64,000 nucleotides of DNA from Acidisarcina sp. Its GTDB lineage: Bacteria > Acidobacteriota > Terriglobia > Terriglobales > Acidobacteriaceae. Below are positions 47,939 to 56,424 of the stretch, one piece after another. The position numbers were made by a program, and so were the translations under genes. The stretch covers positions 744,001 to 808,000 of the forward strand of contig DATLIY010000007.1 in the NCBI GenBank assembly GCA_035539175.1. Reading direction: 5' to 3'. The notes beneath the pieces are model-generated. The model did no database searches. It was not told where the DNA came from and saw only the letters and a list, made by a program, of their open reading frames with translations. Every line of letters starts with the position of its first letter. The stretch's first letter is position 1.

Positions 47939-48217
47939 CTACAAAGAGAAGTCCGTAACCCGCCTGGCAGCTTGCTGCGCTGCCTTCTGTGCAGAGCTTA
48001 CCAAGTCATCTACGACATCTCTGCCGCGACTCACCGCGTCGCCAGCCCGATCGCCGAAGTCCTCTCCCACGCCTTTCACGTAATCGGCGGCATCATCGAG
48101 CTTGCGTTTCAACTGCTTGCGGGTTCTCGCTCCGGATTGCGGAGCATAGATGAGCGCCACGGTAGCGCCCGCAGCGACACCGACTGCAAAGACTGCCCAG
48201 AATTTGAACGTATTCAT
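47939..48217 (-). CDS. YtxH-domain small membrane protein
   Basis: Protein of 92 aa. A single membrane helix (5-27) contains the YtxH signature FAVGVAAGATVALIYAPQSG, ending near residue 29. A basic KQLKRKLDDAADYVK coiled-coil helix follows, and an alanine-rich amphipathic helix near the C-terminus. Such proteins are common in envelope or stress contexts and of unknown precise role. It lies convergent with clpC. Confidence 0.82.
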   Translation of the reverse strand: MNTFKFWAVFAVGVAAGATVALIYAPQSGARTRKQLKRKLDDAADYVKGVGEDFGDRAGDAVSRGRDVVDDLVSSAQKAAQQAARRVTDFSL

Positions 48218-48286
48218 CCATTCCTCCTCGGAGTGCGTCCTTTTTTGCTGATCTCTAAATTGAGATGACGGTTTCCTTCCCGGGGG

Positions 48287-48330
48287 TTGCAGATTTTGGA
48301 GTTGCAGATTTTCAGGATTGCAGATTCAGG
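48287..48330 (+). repeat. Three short TTGCAGATT direct repeats
   Basis: TTGCAGATT occurs three times with a spacing of about 15 bases, in GTTGCAGATTTT, GTTGCAGATTTT and GATTGCAGATTC. The first two copies are identical for 12 bases. They lie upstream of the tolC gene and could be regulator binding sites or a chance small repeat. Confidence 0.55.
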
Positions 48331-48500
48331 GCCGCAGAATTCTCCCTTTACGGTCGCCTGTTACGGTCGTCTGGTGCAGCACTCTTTCCCGCTCCCGAGG
48401 GTTTCTTCCGTCTTCGCCTTCCGCCGGCTTGTCTTCCATGGACAAGCTTGTCTGGCATCCCGTTGTACATTGGAGGAGCAGCACTGAGGGAACCATCCAT

Positions 48501-49883
48501 TTGGACAAGAATCGCTGGCTTGCCGTGGCCCTTCTGCTCTTGATGCCGCTCTCGCGTGGCCTGGGACAAGAGACCGCTCCATTACGCGCCCCCACAGTCG
48601 ATGCTTCACCGGCCGTCCTCACGCTTGGAGAAGTCATCCGCCGAGCCCAGGCGAATGATCCGGCGTTTGCTACCTCCGTTGCCGATCACGGCGTCGCAGC
48701 GCTGGACCGCTCGATAGCCCGCGCCGCGCTTCTCCCTTCGGTCGTCTATCACAATCAATACATCTATACCCAGCCGAGTTCCCTGTCCGCCAACACTCCA
48801 TCCACGGCCCAGAGCAGCACTCAGGCCAACACGCCGACTACCCCCAGGTTCATCGCCAACAACGCTGCGCACGAGTACGTCAGCCAGGCACAGGTCAACG
48901 AAACCTTCGGTCTGCAGGGAATCGCAGGATTCCGGAAAGCTGGAGCTCTCTCTGCCCAGGCGGCAGCACAGTTGGAAGTTGCGCGGCGAGGATTGATTGC
49001 CAATGTTGTCAATGCGTACTACACGCTGCTGGCGGCAGATCAGAAGCAGAAGATCGCGACGTTAGCAGCCGCCGAGGCACAGCACTTCCTGACGCTGTCG
49101 CAACAACTGGAGGCAGGACGCGAAGTGGCGCACGCGGACGTGGTCAAGGCCAGCCTGCAGACGCAGCAGCGAGAGCGGGACCTCGCCGATGCCACGCTGG
49201 CTGCACAGAAGGCGCGCCTCGATCTTGGAGTGCTGCTCTTCCCCGATCCCCGCACTCCCTACAAACTGGCGGATGACACCGATCAGCCTCCGCCCGCGCC
49301 GCTCCGCGAAGAAGTGGAGGCTGCGGCCTCGCGAAACAATCCTGAACTGAAGAGCGCAATCGCAGCGGCTCACGCTGCCGATCAGGAGGTAATGCTCGCA
49401 CGAGCCGCGTACCTGCCAGAGTTGTCGCTGAACTACAGTTATGGCATCGACGCTCCGCAATTCGCGGTAAATGGCCCTGACGGCGTTCGGAACCTTGGCT
49501 ACTCCGCAACCGCGACTCTCGATATCCCGGTATGGGATTGGCTGGCAACCCATGACCGCGTCAAGCAGGGAGAGCTGCGGCGCAATGCGGCCAGGACCGC
49601 CCTCAACTTTACCCAGCGCCGGCTGCTGGCGCAGTTGGAGGAGTTCTACGCGGAGATGCGGACCTCGGGAGACGCCCTCGTCTCCCTGCAGAAGAGCGTA
49701 GATACCGCGCGGGAGAGCCTGCGGCTGACCAACCTGAGGTACAGCGCCGGCGAAGCTACCGCGCTTGAGGTCGTGGACGCGCAAAACGCCGTGATCCTTG
49801 CCGAGACTTCGCGTGCCGACGGCGTGGTTCGCTACCATCTGGCACTGGCAAGCCTGCAGACGCTAACCGGAAACATGCCGTGA
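48501..49883 (+). CDS. TolC-family outer-membrane efflux protein
   Basis: Outer-membrane channel of 460 aa, taken from the TTG at 48501 with GAGGGAA 8 bases upstream; it then begins with a signal peptide (LDKNRWLAVALLLLMPLS). An ATG 63 bases upstream is an alternative. The two OEP repeats are visible: LTLGEVIRRAQANDPAFA near 41 and LREEVEAAASRNNPELKSA near 270, each with long coiled-coil helices. It is the outer-membrane partner of efflux adaptors. No pump gene is adjacent; the adaptor at 17.2 kb could use it, but the distance makes this uncertain. Confidence 0.85.
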   Translation: MDKNRWLAVALLLLMPLSRGLGQETAPLRAPTVDASPAVLTLGEVIRRAQANDPAFATSVADHGVAALDRSIARAALLPSVVYHNQYIYTQPSSLSANTPSTAQSSTQANTPTTPRFIANNAAHEYVSQAQVNETFGLQGIAGFRKAGALSAQAAAQLEVARRGLIANVVNAYYTLLAADQKQKIATLAAAEAQHFLTLSQQLEAGREVAHADVVKASLQTQQRERDLADATLAAQKARLDLGVLLFPDPRTPYKLADDTDQPPPAPLREEVEAAASRNNPELKSAIAAAHAADQEVMLARAAYLPELSLNYSYGIDAPQFAVNGPDGVRNLGYSATATLDIPVWDWLATHDRVKQGELRRNAARTALNFTQRRLLAQLEEFYAEMRTSGDALVSLQKSVDTARESLRLTNLRYSAGEATALEVVDAQNAVILAETSRADGVVRYHLALASLQTLTGNMP

Positions 49884-50091
49884 CCGGGAATGAAAGAGAA
49901 TGCATCCCGCTGCGATCTCCCTGCTGCTGTTGCGGTTACGATGCTCGCCATCTATCATTCCCTCACGCGTAACTTCTTTCCCTGAACCAACTCAGATCAG
50001 AAGTAGACCGCAACTGGCCCTTCGTTCTTCTTACCGCGAAGGCCGCATCTGGAATCACGCTGCACATAAAAACTAGCCAAGGAGCAAGAGG

Positions 50092-51711
50092 ATGTTGTCG
50101 AGTGACCGCAGAAGATTCATCGGTATGGTTGGAGCAGGGGTAGCAGGAGCGGCCATCGATGCCGCCAGCCCCCAGATGACTCACGCGATGCCTCGACAAG
50201 CTCCAGCAGGCACAGCTTCTCAGCATGCATCCTTCTTGAATGTGCGCAGCTTTGGCGCGGCAGGCGATGGCCATGCGATCGACTCCACCGCCGTCAACGC
50301 TGCGATTGAGGCTGCGGAGAAGAGTGGCGGCGGAACCGTCTTCTTCCCTGCAGGCAACTACCTCTGCTACTCGATTCGTCTGCGCAGCAATATTTCCTTG
50401 TATCTCGATCAGGGTGCGGTCCTCATCGCCGCGGAGCCTCCTGCTGCCGGGCAAGCCGGGGGATACGATCTCGCGGAACCTCGCCAGCCATGGGAGGAGT
50501 ATCAGGATTCGGGCCACAATCACTGGCACGATAGCTTGATCTGGGGCGAGAATCTGCACGATATATCCATCCTCGGTCCCGGCAGAATCTGGGGCCGCGG
50601 TTTAAGCAAAGGCTACGGCCCTGGCCCGGTCTCAGGCCAGCCTGGAGTGGGCAACAAGGCCATCAGCCTGAAGCTTTGCCACAACGTACTGTTGAAGGAT
50701 TTCCAGATTCTCCAGGGAGGGTGGTTCGGCATTCTGGCCACCGGCGTCGATAATCTCACCATCGATGGCCTCACCATCGATACCAATCGCGATGGAATGG
50801 ACATCGATTGCTGCCGCAATGTGCGTGTCTCCAACTGTTCCGTTAACTCTCCCTGGGACGACGCCATCGTCCCCAAGAGCAGCTTTGCGCTGGGCTACAA
50901 CCGGGCTACGGAAAACGTGTCAATTACAAATTGCTATGTAACCGCGGCTTATGAGTTGGGAAGCATGTTGGACGGCACATGGAAGCGCCTGGACCCGGCA
51001 GCTAAAGTTTTTCGTACCGGACGCATCAAGTTCGGAACCGAATCGAATGGCGGCTTCAAGAACATCGTCGTCTCCAACTGCGTCTTCGAAGGCTGCCAGG
51101 GGCTGGCACTGGAGAGCGAGGACGGTGCGCTGCTGGAAGATATGTCCATTACCAACATCACCATGCGCGACATCAACTCGGCTCCCATCTTCCTGCGTCT
51201 CGGCAGCAGGCTGCGCGGGCCAAAGGGCACACAGGTCGGCGCTCTGCGCAGAGTTCTCATCAGCAATATCGTCTGCTCCAATGCGGCTTCCCAGTTCGGC
51301 TGCATCATCAGCGGCATTCCCGGGCATCCGATTGAAGACGTAACCATCTCGAATATTTATTTGCAGCATCGCGGTGGAGGCACAAAGGCGCAGGCTGCGC
51401 TCAATCCGCCAGAGAAAGAAGCGGCCTATCCTGACCCCGAAATGTTTGGGGACATGCCCTCGCAAGGGTTCTACATTCGCCACGCAAAAAATATCGACAT
51501 CTCAAACGTTCGCATCGTGGCGGCCTCGCTCGATGAGCGCCCGGCATTTGTGCTTCAGGACGTCGATGGAGCGGAGTTCTTCCGCATCCGCAGTACAGAG
51601 GCTGCGTCGGTACCGAAGTTCGCCCTCAAGGATGTTCGGAACTTCAGCGTTCTCCAGACGAAGGGTGTAAAAGACACGACCTTTGAGAGCGCAACGCAGG
51701 AAACCCTTTAG
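50092..51711 (+). CDS. Exported GH28 polygalacturonase-family glycoside hydrolase
   Basis: Probable pectin-degrading enzyme of 539 aa. A Tat-type signal opens the protein (DRRRFIGMVGAG at 5-16). The beta-helix begins LNVRSFGAAGDGHAIDSTA (49-68). Family 28 catalytic Asp candidates are D234/D237 in NRDGMDIDC and D256-D257 in SPWDDA; RIK lies at 311-313. The usual GHG motif was not found, so substrate or mechanism may differ. AAGGAGCAAGAGG precedes the ATG. The convergent neighbour is an altronate dehydratase gene, consistent with use of galacturonate. Confidence 0.83.
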   Translation: MLSSDRRRFIGMVGAGVAGAAIDAASPQMTHAMPRQAPAGTASQHASFLNVRSFGAAGDGHAIDSTAVNAAIEAAEKSGGGTVFFPAGNYLCYSIRLRSNISLYLDQGAVLIAAEPPAAGQAGGYDLAEPRQPWEEYQDSGHNHWHDSLIWGENLHDISILGPGRIWGRGLSKGYGPGPVSGQPGVGNKAISLKLCHNVLLKDFQILQGGWFGILATGVDNLTIDGLTIDTNRDGMDIDCCRNVRVSNCSVNSPWDDAIVPKSSFALGYNRATENVSITNCYVTAAYELGSMLDGTWKRLDPAAKVFRTGRIKFGTESNGGFKNIVVSNCVFEGCQGLALESEDGALLEDMSITNITMRDINSAPIFLRLGSRLRGPKGTQVGALRRVLISNIVCSNAASQFGCIISGIPGHPIEDVTISNIYLQHRGGGTKAQAALNPPEKEAAYPDPEMFGDMPSQGFYIRHAKNIDISNVRIVAASLDERPAFVLQDVDGAEFFRIRSTEAASVPKFALKDVRNFSVLQTKGVKDTTFESATQETL

Positions 51712-51745
51712 CTGGCACGATCCGCTTGAAAGGAAACATGCGTCC

Positions 51746-51779
51746 AGCGGCGCGAGGTCTTCACGGACCTCGCGCCGCT
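51746..51779. terminator. Strong hairpin between GH28 and uxaA genes
   Basis: Perfect 14-bp arms AGCGGCGCGAGGTC and GACCTCGCGCCGCT enclose a 6-base loop, lying between convergent genes. No T-run follows on either strand, so it may act as a transcript-end stabiliser instead of a classical terminator. Confidence 0.65.
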
Positions 51780-51782
51780 TAG

Positions 51783-51820
51783 ATTAAAGCGAGATGCCGC
51801 GATTAAAGCGAGATGCCGCG
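51783..51820. repeat. Tandem 19-bp duplication at the uxaA stop codon
   Basis: ATTAAAGCGAGATGCCGCG occurs twice back to back without mismatch. On the minus strand the second copy encodes the last residues and stop of UxaA (RGISL-stop); the first copy repeats the same codons just beyond the stop. It looks like a recent slippage or duplication. Confidence 0.9.
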
Positions 51821-53431
51821 CTTCCAGGGGATGAAGTCGTTCTGCCCCAGCATTTCTGCCTTGGTATGCTGGCGTCCGCTGGCCACTTCGAGCACAGTAT
51901 CCAGCAGCGCAGCACCGATATCTTCGACCGTGCTCTCTCCCGAGAGAATGCTTCCCGCATCCAGATCGATGATATCGCTCATGCGCGTCGCCAGGTTCTT
52001 GTTGGTCGAGACCTTGATCACCGGGGCAATTGGATTCCCGGTCGGCGTACCAAGCCCGGTTGTGAAAAGAACCATGTTCGCGCCTGCACCTACCTGCGCC
52101 GTCACGCACTCCACATCATTGCCTGGGGTGCAGAGAAGATTTAATCCAGCGGTAGTTACATATTCGGGGAAATCCCGCACATCCATGACCGGAGAGGTTC
52201 CGCTTTTGCGTGCTGCCCCGGCGGACTTCATCGCATCCGTGATCAGCCCATCCTGAATATTTCCCGGCGACGGATTCATGTCGAACCCGGAATGTACGGC
52301 CTTGGCACGTGCGGCGTAGCTGGTCATCAATGCAACAAAACGGCTCGCGACCTGCTCATTCACCGAGCGATCGATGATGTTCTGCTCCATGCCACAGAGT
52401 TCCGGAAACTCCGAAAGAATCGTCTTTCCGCCAAGAGCCACAAGCAGATCTGATGTGTGTCCGATCGCAGGATTTGCAGAAATGCCGGAGAAGCCATCCG
52501 ACCCGCCACACTTCAGGCCAAGCGTGAGAGCCGCGAGCGGGGCCGCTGAGCGCTCAACGGCATTTGCCTCTTCCAGTGCCCCGAAGGTCTTCTCAATCGC
52601 GCGCGTGAGCATCGTCGATTCAAGGCCCGTCGCCTGTTGATCGAAGATCAACACCGGCTTTGTGGATTGCGGGTCGCGCCGTTGCAGTTCCTCCTGCAGG
52701 ATGGAGACCTCCGCGTTCTGGCAACCCAGGCTCAGTACCGTTGCCCCTGCAACATTGGGATGATGGATGTATCCGGCCAGCAAGCCACACAACGCACGCG
52801 CATCTTCCCGCGTCCCGCCACAGCCTCCCTGGTGAAACAGAAATTTGATTCCATCCAGATGGGGAAAGAGAGGACTCGATGCTGCCTCCTGTCGCATCTC
52901 CCCGGCGAAGCGGTTGCGGCGCTGAATCAGTTCCCTCACCTGCAGGCGATAAGGATTCGCCTTGCCATAGCCCAGCTCTTCTTCGAAGGCTTCGCGCAGC
53001 AACTCGACGTTCCGGTTCTCGCAAAATACCAGGGGAATCACCAGCCAGTAATTCCGCGTGCCTACCTGGCCATCGGTGCGCCGATATCCATAAAACTTTT
53101 GCGCCGCCCATCGCGACACATCCGGCGCATTCCACTTGTACGCTGCGCTCCGCAGCGAATGTTTTCCGGAATCATGCTGCAGGTTCTGTGTGGTGAGCAA
53201 GCCTCCCGCGGGGATAGGCTCTCTCGCTCGACCCACCACAACGCCGTACATGACAATCTCTCCACCCGCAGGTATGTCGCGCTCAACAAACTTGAACTTT
53301 GCCGGAATCGCGGATGCCGGAAAATATTCCTTGTCTGCGAAACTCACAGCTTCGCCCGCCATCAGCGGAGTCAGTGCTACCAGCACGTTGTCACGCGGAT
53401 CTAACTTCAGCACCTTTCGAATTGCAGACAT
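51803..53431 (-). CDS. uxaA: Altronate dehydratase (UxaA family)
   Basis: Dehydratase of 542 aa that converts D-altronate to 2-keto-3-deoxygluconate in the galacturonate isomerase pathway. The N-terminal SAF-like UxaA domain (about 1-90) is followed by the large catalytic domain, with YRRTDGQVGTRNYWLVIPLV near 105. FHQGGCGGT near 200, GLKCGGSDGFSGISANPAIG near 318 and VLFTTGLGTPTGNPIAPVI near 460 are characteristic. The ATG is preceded by GGGAGG. It is the last gene of a three-gene leftward run behind the TPR and flavin-oxidase-like genes. Galactarate or similar aldarates are alternative substrates. Confidence 0.87.
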   Translation of the reverse strand: MSAIRKVLKLDPRDNVLVALTPLMAGEAVSFADKEYFPASAIPAKFKFVERDIPAGGEIVMYGVVVGRAREPIPAGGLLTTQNLQHDSGKHSLRSAAYKWNAPDVSRWAAQKFYGYRRTDGQVGTRNYWLVIPLVFCENRNVELLREAFEEELGYGKANPYRLQVRELIQRRNRFAGEMRQEAASSPLFPHLDGIKFLFHQGGCGGTREDARALCGLLAGYIHHPNVAGATVLSLGCQNAEVSILQEELQRRDPQSTKPVLIFDQQATGLESTMLTRAIEKTFGALEEANAVERSAAPLAALTLGLKCGGSDGFSGISANPAIGHTSDLLVALGGKTILSEFPELCGMEQNIIDRSVNEQVASRFVALMTSYAARAKAVHSGFDMNPSPGNIQDGLITDAMKSAGAARKSGTSPVMDVRDFPEYVTTAGLNLLCTPGNDVECVTAQVGAGANMVLFTTGLGTPTGNPIAPVIKVSTNKNLATRMSDIIDLDAGSILSGESTVEDIGAALLDTVLEVASGRQHTKAEMLGQNDFIPWKRGISL

Positions 53432-53447
53432 GAGCCTCCCGGATGAG

Positions 53448-53930
53448 TTATTTGCATGGTGTGCCCTGTGCATCGCTGCCAGGCATCAGTTCGAACTTGT
53501 AACCAAATCCCTTTGCGTTGTCGATATACCGCAGGAATTCAGGACAAAATTTGTAGAGAGTGCTTTGCGCGATCGCTTCCCGAAAGCTCGCCTCTAAATG
53601 GAAACGATTGACGTACAAGTCGATCACCGACTCCCTATGCTCCTCGTCGCGCACGGGAATGGCGCAGCCGCGCATCTGCACGCCGCGAATCTCTTCCCAA
53701 TGCTCGGTCGAGTGATAGATCGTGATCGAGGCCCTGGAATCCCTCTCCAGATTCCTGCTGTGTACGGTTGTGCCGGACGAGATCCAGTAGAGAGCAAGCG
53801 CTTCATCCGCGATGTAGAACAACGGAGCGATGCTTGCGCCACCAGACTCATCCGCCGTGGCAAGCGCCAGCGTGCTTTCCGTTCGCAGCAGAGTCGTTAC
53901 CAGATCGAGCTGGCTTGTCTCCTCGAGCAT
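53448..53930 (-). CDS. Pyridoxamine 5'-phosphate oxidase-family flavin protein
   Basis: Split-barrel flavin-binding protein of 160 aa. STLALATADESGGASIAPLFYIADE near 18-42 (given in outline) and LERDSRASITIYHSTEHWEEIRG are typical of the family's FMN-binding barrel. Members bind FMN, F420 or haem and the reaction here is unknown. Its ribosome site AAGGAG lies inside the last codons of the upstream TPR gene, three bases before this ATG's spacer, showing translational coupling. It ends 16 bases before uxaA. Confidence 0.8.
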   Translation of the reverse strand: MLEETSQLDLVTTLLRTESTLALATADESGGASIAPLFYIADEALALYWISSGTTVHSRNLERDSRASITIYHSTEHWEEIRGVQMRGCAIPVRDEEHRESVIDLYVNRFHLEASFREAIAQSTLYKFCPEFLRYIDNAKGFGYKFELMPGSDAQGTPCK

Positions 53931-53933
53931 CGC

Positions 53934-54947
53934 TTACTCCTTAGGATCAGGGGAGGAGTGGCCGCCGCTAAGCTGCCCCACCTTGGCAAACTCCGCGCGA
54001 GCCTTATCGGTTAAGCCCAATCTCTTATAGATCTGCCCCAGTTGAAAGTGCAGTCCCGCCGTGCCCGGAGAAAGCTCCACCGCCGTCTCCATCTCCGCAC
54101 GAGCCTTGTCCAGCTGCTCCTGCTTGAGATAGAGACGCCCCAGCTGCTCATGCACCTTCGTCTCTTTGGGTGCGAGCACCTGGGCCCGTACGAGCAAGGG
54201 CAGCGCTTCTGCCAGTTGATCGCGATTCACCAGAACAATCGCAAGATTGATGAGGGGTTGTTCGCTGGGGTTGTCGGAGTTCTCCTGCCACGCAATCGCT
54301 TGACGGTAGGCAGCAATGGCATCGTCGTTACGATTCAAACCCTCCAGCGCCAAGCCAAGATTATTCTCTGCCTTCACGCTGCGCGGCAATAATTGAAGCG
54401 ACTTCTGAAAGCATTCGATCGATTCCTGAAAACGGTTTTGCGTGTATTTGATGCGCCCCATTTCGTACCACGACTCGGGATCGCTTCCCTTCCAGGCCAG
54501 CGATTGCGCCATCCATTTGGAGGCGTCCTCGTAGTCGTTCAGCAGTACATAGTCGAGGGCGACAATCCTCAGGTCATCCGCTGTTGGCGTGCGCAGCCTG
54601 GCTGACTTGGTGTACTCGTCCAGGGAGGCTTGCGCCTTTGCCTCATGAAACAGAACAAAGGCGAGCAGCGTGTGCGCCTCTGGCGAATCCGGCTTCTGCA
54701 CCAGGTATTCGTGTAACGCTCCCTCTGCGTTCGAATACTTCCCGCCAGAAATAAGCGTGCGGATGTTCAGCAGGCCAGCATCTAAAGTTGGCGACGGTTG
54801 CGCATTCGCCATGGCAACGCCCTGCGGCGCAAAGAAGATGCAGGGAATGGAGAGAACTATGCCGAGCGGCCATGAGAGCCGCCACCGAAGAGTACGCTTC
54901 CTCTGTCCTGACCTCAAAACCGATTGCCACCCCATAGCATGCAGCAT
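53934..54947 (-). CDS. Exported tetratricopeptide-repeat protein
   Basis: TPR protein of 337 aa. The ATG at 54947 is chosen because the reading frame beyond 55,100 is only the antisense translation of tRNA-Gly. A hydrophobic signal or anchor segment lies at about 26-45. From residue 60 on, 34-residue TPR units follow each other (SWYEMGRIKYTQNRFQESIE, KAENNLGLALEGLNRNDDAI, KVHEQLGRLYLKQEQLDKAR among them), about seven in all. TPR stacks mediate protein-protein binding. It begins the TPR-flavin protein-uxaA run, though no metabolic link is evident. Confidence 0.78.
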   Translation of the reverse strand: MLHAMGWQSVLRSGQRKRTLRWRLSWPLGIVLSIPCIFFAPQGVAMANAQPSPTLDAGLLNIRTLISGGKYSNAEGALHEYLVQKPDSPEAHTLLAFVLFHEAKAQASLDEYTKSARLRTPTADDLRIVALDYVLLNDYEDASKWMAQSLAWKGSDPESWYEMGRIKYTQNRFQESIECFQKSLQLLPRSVKAENNLGLALEGLNRNDDAIAAYRQAIAWQENSDNPSEQPLINLAIVLVNRDQLAEALPLLVRAQVLAPKETKVHEQLGRLYLKQEQLDKARAEMETAVELSPGTAGLHFQLGQIYKRLGLTDKARAEFAKVGQLSGGHSSPDPKE

Positions 54948-55097
54948 GCCGCCCAGATTTTCCTCTGGATCAGTATAGGTGTCCGCTGAGGATTGTGCCT
55001 CCCCACTACGAGGCATGAAGCTGTAGGCAATCTCGAACTCCGCAGACTGAATCCTGCAGACTAAACTCTGCAAGCCGACCTCCGCAGACCGGGGGAA

Positions 55098-55126
55098 TTG
55101 CCATTTCGAGTCGTGCGAGCGATACT
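55098..55126 (+). promoter_or_regulatory. Sigma-70 type promoter of tRNA-Gly
   Basis: TTGCCA (55098-55103) is followed after 17 bases by GATACT (55121-55126). The predicted start is about 16 bases before the mature tRNA 5' end. Confidence 0.6.
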
Positions 55127-55148
55127 TTCTAAAGCTCAGCGATTTTGG

Positions 55149-55223
55149 GCGGGAGTAGTTCAGTGGTAGAACGCCAGCTTCCCAAGCTGGATGTCGCCGG
55201 TTCAATCCCGGTCTCCCGCTCCA
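55149..55223 (+). tRNA. tRNA-Gly (anticodon CCC)
   Basis: The cloverleaf pairs GCGGGAG with CTCCCGC, followed by T and an encoded CCA. The D arm contains TAGTTCAGTGGTAGA. The anticodon stem CCAGC/GCTGG holds the loop TTCCCAA, with anticodon CCC. The T arm contains CCGGTTCAATCCCGG. All arms are intact and no integrase lies nearby. Confidence 0.97.
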
Positions 55224-55291
55224 TAGAATCAGAAATTTACAAAGATTCTTCCTCACCTTCAGAGGGTCATAATCTCGGAGACTCAGACTTC

Positions 55292-55444
55292 TTAGATGAC
55301 GTGGAGGAGTAACAGCAGAACCACGATGACCAGGATCAGTCCAATTCCACCACTCGGGTAATATCCCCAGTTGCGGCTATACGGCCATGATGGAAAGGCC
55401 CCGATCAGCACCAGCAGCAGCACGACAATCAAAATCGTTATCAT
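55292..55444 (-). CDS. DUF3309-family small membrane protein
   Basis: A 50-aa gene. GGAGGAAG sits 5 bases before the ATG at 55444, a near-perfect ribosome site. The protein is two membrane helices (about 2-17 and 34-49) joined by the conserved loop WPYSRNWGYYPSGGIG, the hallmark of DUF3309 proteins found widely in acidobacteria and proteobacteria. Function is unknown. It lies between tRNA-Gly and the uracil-DNA glycosylase gene, reading leftward. Confidence 0.88.
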   Translation of the reverse strand: MITILIVVLLLVLIGAFPSWPYSRNWGYYPSGGIGLILVIVVLLLLLHVI

Positions 55445-55545
55445 TCGTCTTCCTCCGCACTCCGGCTACACACTCCCTTGAGTGGATGCCGTTCCCACTG
55501 CCACAAGATGCCCTCATTCCGCATCGACGCAGGCAATTCCCTGCC

Positions 55546-56265
55546 TCACTTGGCGGATAACTCTCGAGCCCGGTTGAAGATTGCTGCGAACATCGGCCGT
55601 GTCAACCGGCCTGTGTTCGTGTTTTGCAGCGAGGGGTGATAACTGGCCAAGAGCCACCTGCCATCGGGAAACACATACTCGGCTCCATGCGAAAAGGTGA
55701 AGGCGGAGCGCCGCGCAATCTCTCCGGCTCGAACCAGAAACTTCAGGTAGGCATGGAAGGCGATTTGCCCCAGGCAAACCACTACGCGCAGTGTGGAGAG
55801 CAGAGCAATCTCCTCGTCCAGGTAACTGGAGCAATTGGCGATCTCTTCCGGCAAAGGCTTGTTTCCAGGGGGTGCGCAGCGAACCGTGGCGCTGATCCAG
55901 AGGTCGCGCAGCTTCATTCCATCGTCGCGGGATGTAGCCTTCGGCTGCGAAGCATAGCCCGTCTCATAGAGCACCGGATACAGGAAGTCTCCTGAGCCAT
56001 CCCCGGTAAAGGGCCGGCCGGTGCGGTTGGAACCATGTGCCCCCGGCGCGAGGCCCAGAATCATCACTCGCGCCCGCGTGTCTCCGAACGAAGGAACCGG
56101 ACGTCCCCAATAGTCCCAGTCCCTGTAGGCCTTCTTCTTTACCGCGGCGATGTGCTGGCAGTACTCACGCAGGCGGGGGCAACGTTCGCAGGCGATAATG
56201 TGCTGGTTCAACTCCTCCAATGTGCGCGGAGCGGCGTTGACAGTACCCCGGGATTTTGCGGCCAT
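55546..56265 (-). CDS. Family 5 uracil-DNA glycosylase (UdgB-like)
   Basis: Base-excision repair enzyme of 239 aa. The N-terminal iron-sulphur cysteines are C27-x2-C30 (ACERCPRLREYC). Motif A is LGLAPGAHGSNRTGRPFTGD near 70-89, where family 5 enzymes lack the polar Asp/Asn of families 1 and 4. VRCAPPGNKPLPEEIANC near 127-144 supplies the other two cysteines. Motif B is YHPSLQNTNTG near 208. The GxHGxNRTGRPF sequence is diagnostic for UdgB, which also removes hypoxanthine in studied relatives. No clear ribosome site was seen. Confidence 0.9.
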   Translation of the reverse strand: MAAKSRGTVNAAPRTLEELNQHIIACERCPRLREYCQHIAAVKKKAYRDWDYWGRPVPSFGDTRARVMILGLAPGAHGSNRTGRPFTGDGSGDFLYPVLYETGYASQPKATSRDDGMKLRDLWISATVRCAPPGNKPLPEEIANCSSYLDEEIALLSTLRVVVCLGQIAFHAYLKFLVRAGEIARRSAFTFSHGAEYVFPDGRWLLASYHPSLQNTNTGRLTRPMFAAIFNRARELSAK

Positions 56266-56424
56266 GGGCTGATTCTATCGTTCCCTTCCCAGCAGATGCG
56301 GCATTCCGTTCTGACGCGTAGAATTAGGTCGATTTTCCAGCGCTGCTTCCCGGGAGCTACTTTTTGTTCTCCGGGTAAACGTCCCGCATTACGGGATATA
56401 CCTCACACACGAAGGACAAGAACC

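Noticed and set aside
54948-55256. N-terminal extension of the TPR protein
   Set aside because: The extension is the antisense of tRNA-Gly plus intergenic DNA; a start at 54,947 fits better.
56035-56424. Upstream extension of the epimerase frame
   Set aside because: It overlaps the uracil-DNA glycosylase gene on the other strand; the lipoprotein signal begins at 56,425.
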